Assembly (NCBI RefSeq): GCF_022549695.1 | Contig: NZ_JAKZGS010000006.1 | Span: forward strand, 86,706 to 150,705 | Length of the DNA stretch: 64,000 nucleotides | Source: Belliella calami | GTDB taxonomy: Bacteria > Bacteroidota > Bacteroidia > Cytophagales > Cyclobacteriaceae | Direction of reading: 5' to 3' | Part shown: in pieces, positions 8,343 through 17,271 of the stretch | How the letters are laid out: each line of letters starts with the position of its first letter | How positions within the stretch are numbered: the stretch's first letter is position 1 | Translations under genes and position numbers: made by a program | The notes under the pieces: model-generated | What the model saw: the letters and a program-made list of their open reading frames with translations, nothing else | The model's database searches: none | What the model was told of the DNA's origin: nothing

Positions 8343-9530
8343 ATGCCTATAAAAACGAAAATTTCTTTGGAAAATCTAGAAGTAGCTTTTGCTTCTAAAT
8401 CCAATACCGAGTTGCGGAAAATGTATCTCATTTTCGCTACCATGAACAACAATACTGCCGTAAAATTGGGCATCAAAATGGCAAATTTGGCCTTTGCAAT
8501 AAATTTCCCAATCAAAGGTTTGATGAAAAAAACTATGTTTGGACATTTTTGTGGAGGCGAAAGTATAGAAGATTGCCAAAAAACAGTAGATGAGTTAGCT
8601 GATTTCAATATTGGGACAATCTTGGATTACTCAGTAGAAGGGAAAGGAAATGAAGCCAGTTATGACGCTACCAAAAATGAGATTCTAAGAACAATAGAAC
8701 GCTCAGCTGGTGACGAAAACATTCCATTTGCTGTCTTCAAAGTGACTGGTCTAGGCAGTTATGAAATCATGACCAAGGTTCAAGAAGGAAAAACTTTGAA
8801 TAGCAAAGAAGAAATTGCATTTGAAAACTTGAAAAAAAGAGTTGACGAACTCTGCAATGCAGCATATCAGGCCAAAACAAAAATACTAGTGGATGCCGAA
8901 GAGTCTTGGTTTCAGGATGTGATTGATGATTTGGCTTATGCTGCCATGGAAAAATACAATATGGAAGATTGTATTGTTTACAATACTTACCAAATGTATC
9001 GCCATGATATGCTCGAAAGACTAAAAGCAGCAAAAGCAGTTGCAGCTCACAAAGGGTATAAATTTGGAGCTAAACTCGTCCGAGGCGCATATATGGAAAA
9101 AGAAAGGGAGCGAGCGAAAAGTAAGGGTTACAAAAGCCCAATCCAACCAGACAAAGCTTCATCGGACAGAGATTTTGATGCTGCGCTGAAGTTTTGCATA
9201 GATAACAATGGGCATGTAAGTCTTGTGGCAGGATCCCATAATGAAAAAAGCAATTTGCTTTTGACTAAATTGGTTGAAGAGGCCAAAATCAACCATAATG
9301 ACAAAACTGTGTATTTCGCACAACTTTACGGAATGAGTGATAACATTTCCTTCAATTTGGCCAATGCAGGATTCAACGTAGTCAAATATGTCCCATATGG
9401 CCCAGTAGAAAAGGTAATGCCTTATCTTGGCAGAAGAGCCGAGGAAAACACATCTGTTTCAGGACAAAGTTCCAGGGAATTTGACCTGATCAAAAAAGAA
9501 ATAGCCCGAAGAAGGAGTGTAAATAATTAG
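8343..9530 (+). CDS. proline dehydrogenase
   Basis: 395 aa, a single-domain FAD-dependent proline dehydrogenase; it oxidises proline to pyrroline-5-carboxylate and passes electrons to the quinone pool. The TIM-barrel signatures are visible: VDAEESWFQ (about residues 196-204), KLVRGAYMEKER (about 240-251) and the C-terminal proline-binding block YLGRRAEENTS (about 369-379). The start at 8343 is chosen because the promoter at 8293-8324 lies inside the longer frame. The usual partner, pyrroline-5-carboxylate dehydrogenase, is not in the window. lysS follows 61 bp downstream on the same strand and may be co-transcribed. Confidence 0.93.
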   Translation: MPIKTKISLENLEVAFASKSNTELRKMYLIFATMNNNTAVKLGIKMANLAFAINFPIKGLMKKTMFGHFCGGESIEDCQKTVDELADFNIGTILDYSVEGKGNEASYDATKNEILRTIERSAGDENIPFAVFKVTGLGSYEIMTKVQEGKTLNSKEEIAFENLKKRVDELCNAAYQAKTKILVDAEESWFQDVIDDLAYAAMEKYNMEDCIVYNTYQMYRHDMLERLKAAKAVAAHKGYKFGAKLVRGAYMEKERERAKSKGYKSPIQPDKASSDRDFDAALKFCIDNNGHVSLVAGSHNEKSNLLLTKLVEEAKINHNDKTVYFAQLYGMSDNISFNLANAGFNVVKYVPYGPVEKVMPYLGRRAEENTSVSGQSSREFDLIKKEIARRRSVNN

Positions 9531-9591
9531 TATTCAAAAAAACAGGAGTCGGGCAACAGTGAACCAACTCCATATATCAAATCTATATAAA

Positions 9592-11310
9592 ATGCAATTG
9601 TTAAGCGAACAAGAAATAGAAAGAAGGAAAGACAGGGAAGAATTGATGAAACTGGGGATCAATCCATATCCAGCGGAGTCATTTCAGATCAATGTGACTG
9701 CAGCAGATATTCATAAAAACTACGAAAACAATAAAACTGACTACAAAGACATCACCATCGCTGGTAGATTGATGAGTAGAAGGATCATGGGTTCTGCTTC
9801 TTTTGCAGAAATCCAAGATGCCACAGGAAGACTTCAAATCTACGTAAGAAGAGATGATATCTGCCCTGAGGAAGATAAAACTTTATACAACACAGTATTC
9901 AAGAAACTTTTGGGTATTGGTGATTTTATTGGTGTCAAAGGATATATTTTCACAACACAGACTGGTGAAATTTCATTTCATGTTACTGATTTGAAAGTAC
10001 TTTCGAAAGCAGTGAAGCCACTTCCAGTAGTAAAAAGAGATGAAGAGGGCAATGTATATGATGGATTTACGGATCCAGAAATGAGATACAGACAGCGCTA
10101 TGTGGATTTGACTGTAAACCCAGAAGTAAAAGAGGTGTTTGTCACCAGAACAAAAATCATCTCCAATATGAGAAGATTTTTTGATGACAATGGTTGGTTA
10201 GAAGTAGAGACTCCAATCTTACAGGCAGTTCATGGCGGAGCAGCAGCCAGACCATTCAACACCCACCACAATACTTTGGACATGCCATTGTACCTTCGAA
10301 TTGCCAACGAACTATATCTGAAAAGATTGATCGTAGGTGGATTTGATGGAGTATATGAGTTTGGGAAAATGTTCAGAAATGAAGGAATGGATCGTACCCA
10401 CAATCCTGAATTCACTTCCATGGAAATCTATGTAGCCTACAAAGACTACATCTGGATGATGGAAATGGTAGAGCAACTCCTTGAAAAAATAACACAATCG
10501 ATCCACGGAACTACTGTAGTCACTGTTGGTGATAAACAAATTGATTTTGCGGGACCTTACAGAAGGATCAGTATGTATGATTCTATCTTGGAATATACAG
10601 GTATCAATGTCAGTGAGATGGACGAAAATGGCCTTAGAGAAGTCTGCAAAAACCTCGGTATCGAAACTGACGCCAGCATGGGCAAAGGAAAACTTATCGA
10701 TGAGATCTTTGGGGTAAAAGTTGAGGATAATCTTATTCAACCTACTTACATCACAGATTATCCGATTGAAATGACTCCATTGGCCAAAAAGCATAGAAGC
10801 AAGGAAGGTTTGGTTGAGCGATTTGAGTTGTTTGTCAATGGAAAGGAAATTGCAAATGCTTATTCAGAGCTGAACGATCCAATTGACCAAAGAGAACGAT
10901 TTGAGGAGCAGCTGAAATTGGCAGCAAGAGGTGATGATGAAGCCATGGCAATGGATGAAGATTTCTTGAGAGCATTGGAATATGGCATGCCTCCTACTTC
11001 TGGACTTGGAATTGGTATCGATAGGCTTACCATGATGCTGACGAATAAGACAACTATCCAAGAGGTTCTTTTCTTCCCTCAGATGCGTCCTGAGAAAAAA
11101 GTAAAAATCGCAACAGATGAAGATTTCATGGTATTGGGAATTCCACAGGGATTGATCCCAGCCTTGAGAGACCTCAACATTCATACATTAGAGCAACTGA
11201 AAGAGCAAGATGCCAACAAGCTTTTCAATGATGTCTGCGGAAGAAGGAAAAAGCTGAAGCTTGATGTTTCCAACCCTACCAAAGAAGAAGTAGAAAGTTG
11301 GTTGGAGTAG
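9592..11310 (+). CDS. lysS: lysyl-tRNA synthetase, class II
   Basis: 572 aa, longer than the roughly 500-aa E. coli enzyme because of a C-terminal extension (about residues 505-572, ending KEEVESWLE) often seen in Bacteroidota. It charges tRNA-Lys with lysine. An OB-fold anticodon-binding domain (IAGRLMSRRIMG; about 60-71) precedes the class II core: motif 1 around VETPIL, motif 2 FRNEGMDRTHNPEFTSME, motif 3 GLGIGIDRLTMM. The start at ATG 9592 (MQLLSEQEIERRKDREE) is preferred over an in-frame GTG at 9559 because the conserved N-terminal helix begins there. A strong terminator follows at 11352. Confidence 0.97.
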   Translation: MQLLSEQEIERRKDREELMKLGINPYPAESFQINVTAADIHKNYENNKTDYKDITIAGRLMSRRIMGSASFAEIQDATGRLQIYVRRDDICPEEDKTLYNTVFKKLLGIGDFIGVKGYIFTTQTGEISFHVTDLKVLSKAVKPLPVVKRDEEGNVYDGFTDPEMRYRQRYVDLTVNPEVKEVFVTRTKIISNMRRFFDDNGWLEVETPILQAVHGGAAARPFNTHHNTLDMPLYLRIANELYLKRLIVGGFDGVYEFGKMFRNEGMDRTHNPEFTSMEIYVAYKDYIWMMEMVEQLLEKITQSIHGTTVVTVGDKQIDFAGPYRRISMYDSILEYTGINVSEMDENGLREVCKNLGIETDASMGKGKLIDEIFGVKVEDNLIQPTYITDYPIEMTPLAKKHRSKEGLVERFELFVNGKEIANAYSELNDPIDQRERFEEQLKLAARGDDEAMAMDEDFLRALEYGMPPTSGLGIGIDRLTMMLTNKTTIQEVLFFPQMRPEKKVKIATDEDFMVLGIPQGLIPALRDLNIHTLEQLKEQDANKLFNDVCGRRKKLKLDVSNPTKEEVESWLE

Positions 11311-11351
11311 GTTGATTTTGATTTTAGATTTTAGAATTAAGAATTTTGATT

Positions 11352-11382
11352 AGGCCGGATCGGTAGATTCGGCCTTTTTTTT
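11352..11382 (+). terminator. rho-independent terminator after lysS
   Basis: The stem pairs AGGCCGGAT with ATTCGGCC around the loop CGGTAG (G-T wobble allowed) and is followed by eight T residues. It lies 41 bp after the lysS stop. Confidence 0.85.
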
Positions 11383-11515
11383 ATTGGGTGCTCTAATCGT
11401 ACAATTATGATGACTTGGGATTTTTTGACAAATTCATAATAATTATCAATCTATGACAAAAGTGATATTGATAGCCTTCCAAAGGAGCAAATCAAAGAGA
11501 TATTAATAAATACGA

Positions 11516-11675
11516 GTATCCGCAATGTTGCACGTTGGCTCAAACGAAGTTTTATGTGTTGCGAATTCTCGTCAACCGACAGCAGTACACACTTGTGCGC
11601 CGCGGCGTAGGCAACCAAACTTGAAATCATTCTTCCAACAATCTATTGTTTGGCTACGTGTAAGAAGGCGGATAC
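11516..11675 (-). repeat. MITE-like dispersed repeat, copy B (intact termini)
   Basis: 160 bp, reverse orientation, with perfect 8-bp terminal inverted repeats GTATCCGC/GCGGATAC that extend to about 20 bp imperfectly (TTnCACGT inside). It has the family core (AGCCAAACAATAGATTGTT on the minus strand) and an inner TACGCCGCGGC segment shared with copy A. An ORF predicted across it is an artefact. This is the best-preserved copy. The flanking stretch 11676-12002, up to arcA, is AT-rich and shows no gene. Confidence 0.85.
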
Positions 11676-12002
11676 ACATAATCTTTATTTATCTTATACG
11701 GATATACGGAACTTTGCCACTAACTAAAAAAAGCCTGATTTAGCTTAGATCCGATATTAATTGATATTAGATACTCATAGATATTGAACATAAGCAAGCA
11801 ATCAACCTTGGAATTAAAGCTACAAGCAAAGAAGTGTATATTTATATTATCTTACATAGGAAAAGGTAAGGCTGTTCTTTTACAAGAAACAATTTCAAAT
11901 ACATTCATAAATCAATTAGTATTTTTTCATATTTGACAATATTTTAAACCAATTTTTAGATTTTTTACATTAATTTTAAGAAAATTAGTAAAAATTCAAA
12001 CC

Positions 12003-13217
12003 ATGAACCTACGACTTAACTCTGAATTTGGAACCTTAAAGGCTGTATTGATGCATAGACCAGGAAAAGAAATTGACCGGTTGACACCATACAATAAAGA
12101 TTTTCTTTTGTTTGAAGATGTTCCATATTTGGATGCAATGCAAAAAGAACATGATTTTTTCACAGACTTGATCAAACAAACTACCGGTGCACAGGTTTTT
12201 CGGCTTCACGAGTTGTTGATCCAAGTTCTTTCGGATGAAAAACTACTTTTCAAACTTATGCGTCAAGCCCTTACAAAATCAGGTATGACACACCTGACAG
12301 AACATATTATGGGTAGATTGTCCACGGCCGAATGCGCTACTGCACTCACAGCCGGTGTAAAAGTCCATGAATTGAAAAGAAAAATCCCAAACCTAGCTTC
12401 AGGAGAACTGATGGACTATGCATTTGTAATCCCTCCAAGCCCAAACTTGTATTTTCAAAGGGATCCTATGGCAGTCACACCAGGTGGAATAATTTTCTCA
12501 AGTATGAAAATGGACGGGAGACAAAGAGAAGCTGATCTGTTAAAAAGCATTTTTGAAAATCATCCTGATTTCAAGGAAAATGTCAACCAACTGTACCCTA
12601 TCAATGGTCATGACAATCCACCAAGTATAGAAGGTGGTGATGTGATCGTCTTATCCAAAAAAGCAGTTGCGATTGGGAACTCAGAGCGAACTGATGAAAA
12701 AGCCATCTATCATGTAGCCAAAGCACTTCTTGCAGAAGGAACTGTAGAGAGAGTCTATGAAGTCCATCTTCCCCAAAAGAGAAATTACATGCACTTGGAT
12801 ACTGTTTTTACAATTTTGGATGAAAACCTTGTACTTACTTATCCTGATGCTCTCAATGCTGTATTGCAAACTTCCTTATACACGCTCAAAGAGATAAAAG
12901 ATGATAAGGTAAATATCAAAAGAGAGGTTCTCAATGAATCATTGTTGACAGTACTGGAAAAAGAAATACCATATCTGGAAATCCTTCACACAGCTGATGG
13001 TAATCCAGACTATGCTATGCGTGAACAATGGTTTGACGGTGCCAATGTATTTGCAATCGGCCCAAGAAGAGTTATTTCCTACAACAGAAACAAGCACACG
13101 AACCAAGCGCTCAGAAATCTAGGTGTAGAAGTCCTCGAAATCCCTTCTTCTGAACTTTCAAGAGGACTTGGAGGCCCAAGGTGTATGACTATGCCACTCA
13201 GTAGGTCGAAGATTTAA
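12003..13217 (+). CDS. arcA: arginine deiminase
   Basis: 404 aa, normal for the family (about 405-418). It hydrolyses arginine to citrulline and ammonia in the cytoplasm. Guanidino-group-modifying-enzyme signatures are visible: FQRDP (about residues 151-155), EGGDV (about 206-210), NYMHLDTVF (about 259-267) with the catalytic His, and the catalytic Cys394 in GGPRCMTMPLSR close to the C-terminus. No arcB (ornithine carbamoyltransferase) or arcC (carbamate kinase) lies nearby, so the full ATP-yielding pathway is not clustered here. It is monocistronic, between a MITE-like repeat and a TTGGAAG-rich stretch. Confidence 0.94.
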   Translation: MNLRLNSEFGTLKAVLMHRPGKEIDRLTPYNKDFLLFEDVPYLDAMQKEHDFFTDLIKQTTGAQVFRLHELLIQVLSDEKLLFKLMRQALTKSGMTHLTEHIMGRLSTAECATALTAGVKVHELKRKIPNLASGELMDYAFVIPPSPNLYFQRDPMAVTPGGIIFSSMKMDGRQREADLLKSIFENHPDFKENVNQLYPINGHDNPPSIEGGDVIVLSKKAVAIGNSERTDEKAIYHVAKALLAEGTVERVYEVHLPQKRNYMHLDTVFTILDENLVLTYPDALNAVLQTSLYTLKEIKDDKVNIKREVLNESLLTVLEKEIPYLEILHTADGNPDYAMREQWFDGANVFAIGPRRVISYNRNKHTNQALRNLGVEVLEIPSSELSRGLGGPRCMTMPLSRSKI

Positions 13218-13320
13218 GATTGGAAGATTTAGGATTGGAAGATTTTAAAATTGGAAGATTGTGTTGTAATGTTGGAAAGTTGAAAGGTTCGAAGGTTGTG
13301 TTGGAAGGTTGAAAGATTAA
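13217..13320. repeat. short TTGGAAG-type satellite
   Basis: About ten degenerate units of the form (A/G)TTGGAAG(A/G)TT follow the arcA stop, mixed with GTTGAAAGGTT variants. The same motif pervades the 110-bp repeat at the window start and the stretch 59750-59870. It is low complexity, with no ORF and no terminator hairpin recognised. 13321-13420 shows nothing else. Confidence 0.7.
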
Positions 13321-13420
13321 ACTATTTAAAGTTTACCCTTGTCTGGTGCCAATTAAGCACTTCGTGGTTAATTGCATGTTTGCTTCTTTTCAATTCTCGC
13401 TTTTGTCACACATTTCACTT

Positions 13421-16204
13421 CTACCTATCAAAGAAAGATCTTCTTCGACTTACTTTTAGATCTTGTAGGATGGCGGATTTTACTCTAATATCTACGCTGT
13501 AAGAAGTAAATGTCCCAAATGGAATCCATGACACATTCATCTGCCAGCAGTGTAAATCCCTTGCAATGGAAATCATTGTTTGGGTGATTTTGGCGGTAGA
13601 GAAATCATATCCTGTGTTAAAATTGACTTTCCACTTTTCAGTCAAACTCAAATCCCCATTGATATTCAATGCTTGAGTGATATTGGTATTGCCGCTTGCT
13701 TGTCGGTTATAACTCACGTTGTATCCAAAACCCAAATTCCATGGAATACTCCAATCTATATACTGGCTAGGGTCATTGACAATTCTTGTGATTTCATTTT
13801 CTACAAATTCATTCATTTGACCTCCCTGCTGTAAAAAGTTATTAGTCACCTCATCTCTGACTTCACTTGGAGATTTTTCTGTTTTGCTGGGATTCAAGCT
13901 TCCATTCAAGTTGATGGTAGCATTCCTGATTCTACCGATTCCTTGCCCCCTTCTCCATGCATAATCATTAATCCGTCTAGTCACTTCAGCTCCTTGGGAA
14001 TTTCGAGTAGTTCCCGTTGCATAAGGATCCATAGTGGCAGAGAGGTTCACAGATAACTTATTTTCAAAAAAAGATGTCCTTGTGTTAAAATTGATTGGTG
14101 CTAACTGAAAAGAATCAGCAGCAAAGTTGTAGTTGGTAGTCAAATTTAAAGTTTGAAGTAATGGGATCTTTTTTGTTTGAATTTCAGCAGTATCACTTTC
14201 CGTTTTAATTTTAGCTTCCAACACATTTCTAATCGAAATACTCAAAGACCTAGATTCTCCTAAAGGTGCACCTTGGAAGATAAAACCTTGATGTCTGGAA
14301 TACAATTGTCTTCTCCCTGTACTATCCACCTGAACATTTTGGTAGTAGCCAAAAGCTGGATTAGAAAAATCAGGCGTGTAATTGAAACCAAAAGATGGCT
14401 GAACATGATGTCTTATTGCTTCTATTTTCTTACTATTTTTGAAAGTGTAGAATCCATAAACGTTCGTATTCAAATTGAAAGAAGAAGTGTAGAAACCTAC
14501 TCTGTTGAAACCATTTTCAACTATCCTATCAACCCTATTTTCCAAATCATTATAGTAATAATTGATTTTTTCCAAATACCACAACTCTGTATAATTCGCT
14601 GAGGCTGTACCAGTAAAGTACTTGAAAAGTGTAAAGTTTGATGAAATTGGAATTGTACTTCTGGCACCGTTGTTTGCATCTCTGAGCAATTGTGGGAGAT
14701 TTGCCAAGTTGAAATCCAACACATCTGGAACAATTTGTTGCTGCTCTTGAAACTCTCCAAAATCTTGCTGAAAAGAAAGGTTTGGCACTCCCAATGTTGG
14801 AGTAATTCTATTTGTGATTGAGTTTTGAAGACTAAAGTTCCAAGCTACGTTCAAGGTTTTCAATGGCTCAAACTTCACATTTTGAAATGGATTCTGCCTG
14901 TTCATATTGACTGCAATGTCAGGAAGAGTCAAGTTCACTTCACCTGTTTGGATATTTTGCGAATGCCTTAAGTTTGCAGACATACTAAATGGTGTACCAG
15001 CGAAAGTTTTGCTATATGCTACGTTTGAGGTAAAATCAGATCTGACATTGTTGGCAAAATTGTTAGGATTGATCACCAAATTGTTATAATTCTGAGTACC
15101 AGCATTTACCGAAGCCGAGAATCTTGAATTCCCTCTTGACTCAGGACTATGCTGCCAACTCACCCAGACTGAAGTAAAATCCAAAGGATTTTCTTGTGTT
15201 TCAGGACTTTTGAATTTTTGAAAATCGACATTGAAACTACCATTGTATCGGTATCTTTTCTTGTATATAGTGGCCGTTTTTGCACCCCATCCACCATTTG
15301 AATAAATGTCTCCAGTTAATCTAGAATGAACGTAATCATTGAATGCAAAATAATATCCGAAATCTCTTAAAAATAAACCTCTTCTTTGCTCTTGTCCATA
15401 AGATGGGAAAATTATACCAGAAGCTTTTTCTTCTGGAGTATCAGGAATTATCCCAAAAGGCAAACCAAAAGGTGTAGGAATATCATTGAAATATAGATTA
15501 AATGGACCCGTTACAACCTGCTTACCACGAATAGACTTGATTTTTGCAGCGCTAATGTGCCAGTGTGGTTCGGCTAGATTACAGGTAGTATAATACCCAT
15601 GATCCATGTAGATACTGCCATCCTGCGTTTTCTTGATAGTCTCTCCCCTCAGCAAACCATCTTGCTGTTCTGTCACTACATCTTTGATTATAGCTCTTTG
15701 GGATTTGAAATTGTATCTCATCTCCTTTCTGATCTCATAGGAAGTATTCCCTTCTTTGAACATCGGGTTACCTGTAATATTTCCAAGAGAATCAGTTACT
15801 CCTGATGCAAAAAGCTCACTTTTATCCCAATCGATGATAATCAAATCTGCATCCAACCTGATGTTACCATACTCAAACCAAGCATCCTTATGCAAGTAAA
15901 TTTTATTCTGGGAAAAATCAGTAATAATACTATCTTCACCATAATAATTGATTACAGTCTCTATATCTCCTTTAGGCACTACATTTGTAGTGTCGGCTTG
16001 TGAAATAGAATCTGGAAGGATTAATTCAGGAATTTCTACCTCAGGGTTCAACTGGGCGGGTGTTCTAAGAATCGAATCAGGAGCGGCTATAGGCTTTTCC
16101 ACGCGTCTTTGTCTCCTGTCTTGGGAGAATACAAGTTGGGGTAAAACCCAGAATAAAAGGAAAGTAAAGAAATAAAGCCTGTTATTCTGCACTGAGTGAT
16201 TCAA
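13421..16204 (-). CDS. putative LPS-assembly protein, LptD-like
   Basis: 927 aa with an N-terminal signal peptide (hydrophobic FFTFLLFWVLPQLVFSQ, about residues 12-28). A Bacteroidota-type LptD-like protein: a periplasmic OstA/LptA-like domain (about 80-230; KIYLHKDAWFEYG, ASGVTDSLGN, RAIIKDVVTEQQDGLLRGE) precedes a large outer-membrane barrel (GIIFPSYGQEQRRGLFLRDFG onward) ending in aromatic-rich strands. In its family it inserts lipopolysaccharide into the outer leaflet. The divergent amidase gene is a conserved neighbour of this family in Bacteroidota. The C-terminal end (VKSAILQDLKVSRRRSFFDR) is basic. Sequence similarity to E. coli LptD is low, so I leave the symbol blank. Confidence 0.85.
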   Translation of the reverse strand: MNHSVQNNRLYFFTFLLFWVLPQLVFSQDRRQRRVEKPIAAPDSILRTPAQLNPEVEIPELILPDSISQADTTNVVPKGDIETVINYYGEDSIITDFSQNKIYLHKDAWFEYGNIRLDADLIIIDWDKSELFASGVTDSLGNITGNPMFKEGNTSYEIRKEMRYNFKSQRAIIKDVVTEQQDGLLRGETIKKTQDGSIYMDHGYYTTCNLAEPHWHISAAKIKSIRGKQVVTGPFNLYFNDIPTPFGLPFGIIPDTPEEKASGIIFPSYGQEQRRGLFLRDFGYYFAFNDYVHSRLTGDIYSNGGWGAKTATIYKKRYRYNGSFNVDFQKFKSPETQENPLDFTSVWVSWQHSPESRGNSRFSASVNAGTQNYNNLVINPNNFANNVRSDFTSNVAYSKTFAGTPFSMSANLRHSQNIQTGEVNLTLPDIAVNMNRQNPFQNVKFEPLKTLNVAWNFSLQNSITNRITPTLGVPNLSFQQDFGEFQEQQQIVPDVLDFNLANLPQLLRDANNGARSTIPISSNFTLFKYFTGTASANYTELWYLEKINYYYNDLENRVDRIVENGFNRVGFYTSSFNLNTNVYGFYTFKNSKKIEAIRHHVQPSFGFNYTPDFSNPAFGYYQNVQVDSTGRRQLYSRHQGFIFQGAPLGESRSLSISIRNVLEAKIKTESDTAEIQTKKIPLLQTLNLTTNYNFAADSFQLAPINFNTRTSFFENKLSVNLSATMDPYATGTTRNSQGAEVTRRINDYAWRRGQGIGRIRNATINLNGSLNPSKTEKSPSEVRDEVTNNFLQQGGQMNEFVENEITRIVNDPSQYIDWSIPWNLGFGYNVSYNRQASGNTNITQALNINGDLSLTEKWKVNFNTGYDFSTAKITQTMISIARDLHCWQMNVSWIPFGTFTSYSVDIRVKSAILQDLKVSRRRSFFDR

Positions 16205-16253
16205 ATTTGTTTAAAAATTTATAATTTCGAACGAGCAAAGTTAATGGTATTTA

Positions 16254-17060
16254 ATGCTTATGAAACGCATACGAGTGAAAAATATTCTTATAATTTCTTT
16301 ATTAACATTTTCTTTCTTTTTTACGGCATTTTTACCGACAGGTTCAAAGGCTCCTGAATTTAAATTAAAAAAGGTAGTAATCGATGCTGGCCATGGCGGT
16401 AGAGACCCAGGAGCATTAGGATCATATTCCAAAGAAAAGGACATCACATTGAAAGTCGCACTTCAAGTAGGTAAATATATCGAAGAAAATCTTCCTGATG
16501 TAGAAGTGATCTATACAAGAAAAACAGACGTAGCAATCGACCTCAAAGAAAGGCCAAATATTGCCAATAGAAACAAAGCTGATTTATTCATTTCCATTCA
16601 CTGTAATGCTGCTACCAACAGGTCTGCTTACGGAACTGAAACTTTTGTGATGGGTACAAAAAACTTTGAAGCCAATTTTGATATTGTAAAAAGGGAAAAC
16701 TCCGTAATCATCTTGGAGGAAAACTACAAAGAAAACTACGAGGGCTTTGACCCTTCTTCCCCAGAATCTTATATGATGTTCAACTTGACCCACAAAGCTT
16801 TCCTTTCCAACAGCCTTTCTTTGGCATCAAAAGTGGAAAATGACTTTACATCGCGAGTAAACCGTCACAGTAGAGGTGTGAAACAAGCTCCATTGTATGT
16901 TTTGTGGAATTCCAGTATGCCTTCTGTTCTTGTTGAACTTGGCTTTATCTCAAATGCAAATGAAGAAAGATACTTGAATAGCAAAGATGGACAGACTTTC
17001 CTTGCTTCTGCAATCTATAGATCCGTAAAAGCATACAAGGAGGAAATCGAATCATTATGA
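16254..17060 (+). CDS. N-acetylmuramoyl-L-alanine amidase
   Basis: 268 aa, an Amidase_3 family zinc hydrolase that cleaves the bond between MurNAc and the stem peptide during cell separation or remodelling. An N-terminal hydrophobic segment (ILIISLLTFSFFFTAFLPTG, about residues 11-30) exports it. Zinc and catalytic motifs are VIDAGHGG (His47), GTETFV (Glu), SIHCNA (His) and LVELGFISN (catalytic Glu). There is no LysM or AMIN domain. It is divergent from the lptD-like gene with a 49-bp gap, so the two probably share a control region. A second in-frame ATG lies two codons in. Confidence 0.93.
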   Translation: MLMKRIRVKNILIISLLTFSFFFTAFLPTGSKAPEFKLKKVVIDAGHGGRDPGALGSYSKEKDITLKVALQVGKYIEENLPDVEVIYTRKTDVAIDLKERPNIANRNKADLFISIHCNAATNRSAYGTETFVMGTKNFEANFDIVKRENSVIILEENYKENYEGFDPSSPESYMMFNLTHKAFLSNSLSLASKVENDFTSRVNRHSRGVKQAPLYVLWNSSMPSVLVELGFISNANEERYLNSKDGQTFLASAIYRSVKAYKEEIESL

Positions 17061-17142
17061 TTTTTTTCAATTAAGCTTATTGGTAAAAAAGACTTGTTAT
17101 AATTTCAAGAAAAAATCACTTCAAATTCTTAGGGAAATTTTA

Positions 17143-17180
17143 AAAACCTGTTGTCGTTACCATCGATATCAGGTTTTTTT
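17143..17180 (+). terminator. probable terminator after amidase gene
   Basis: AAAACCTG and CAGGTTTTTTT form an 8-bp stem around a long loop (about 19 nt), followed by a T run. It lies 83 bp after the amidase stop and 92 bp before the next start. The loop is larger than usual, so it is only moderately supported. Confidence 0.5.
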
Positions 17181-17271
17181 ATTCTTCAAATCAGTGAAAG
17201 ATTTGAAGAAATTGAATCTTTTGATCATTATAGCTTAAATTTAGAATTGAAAAACAAACCCAATTAACTTT

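Noticed and set aside
11525-11743. 72-aa ORF as a gene
   Set aside because: It lies inside MITE copy B and reads through its terminus; other copies do not keep the frame.
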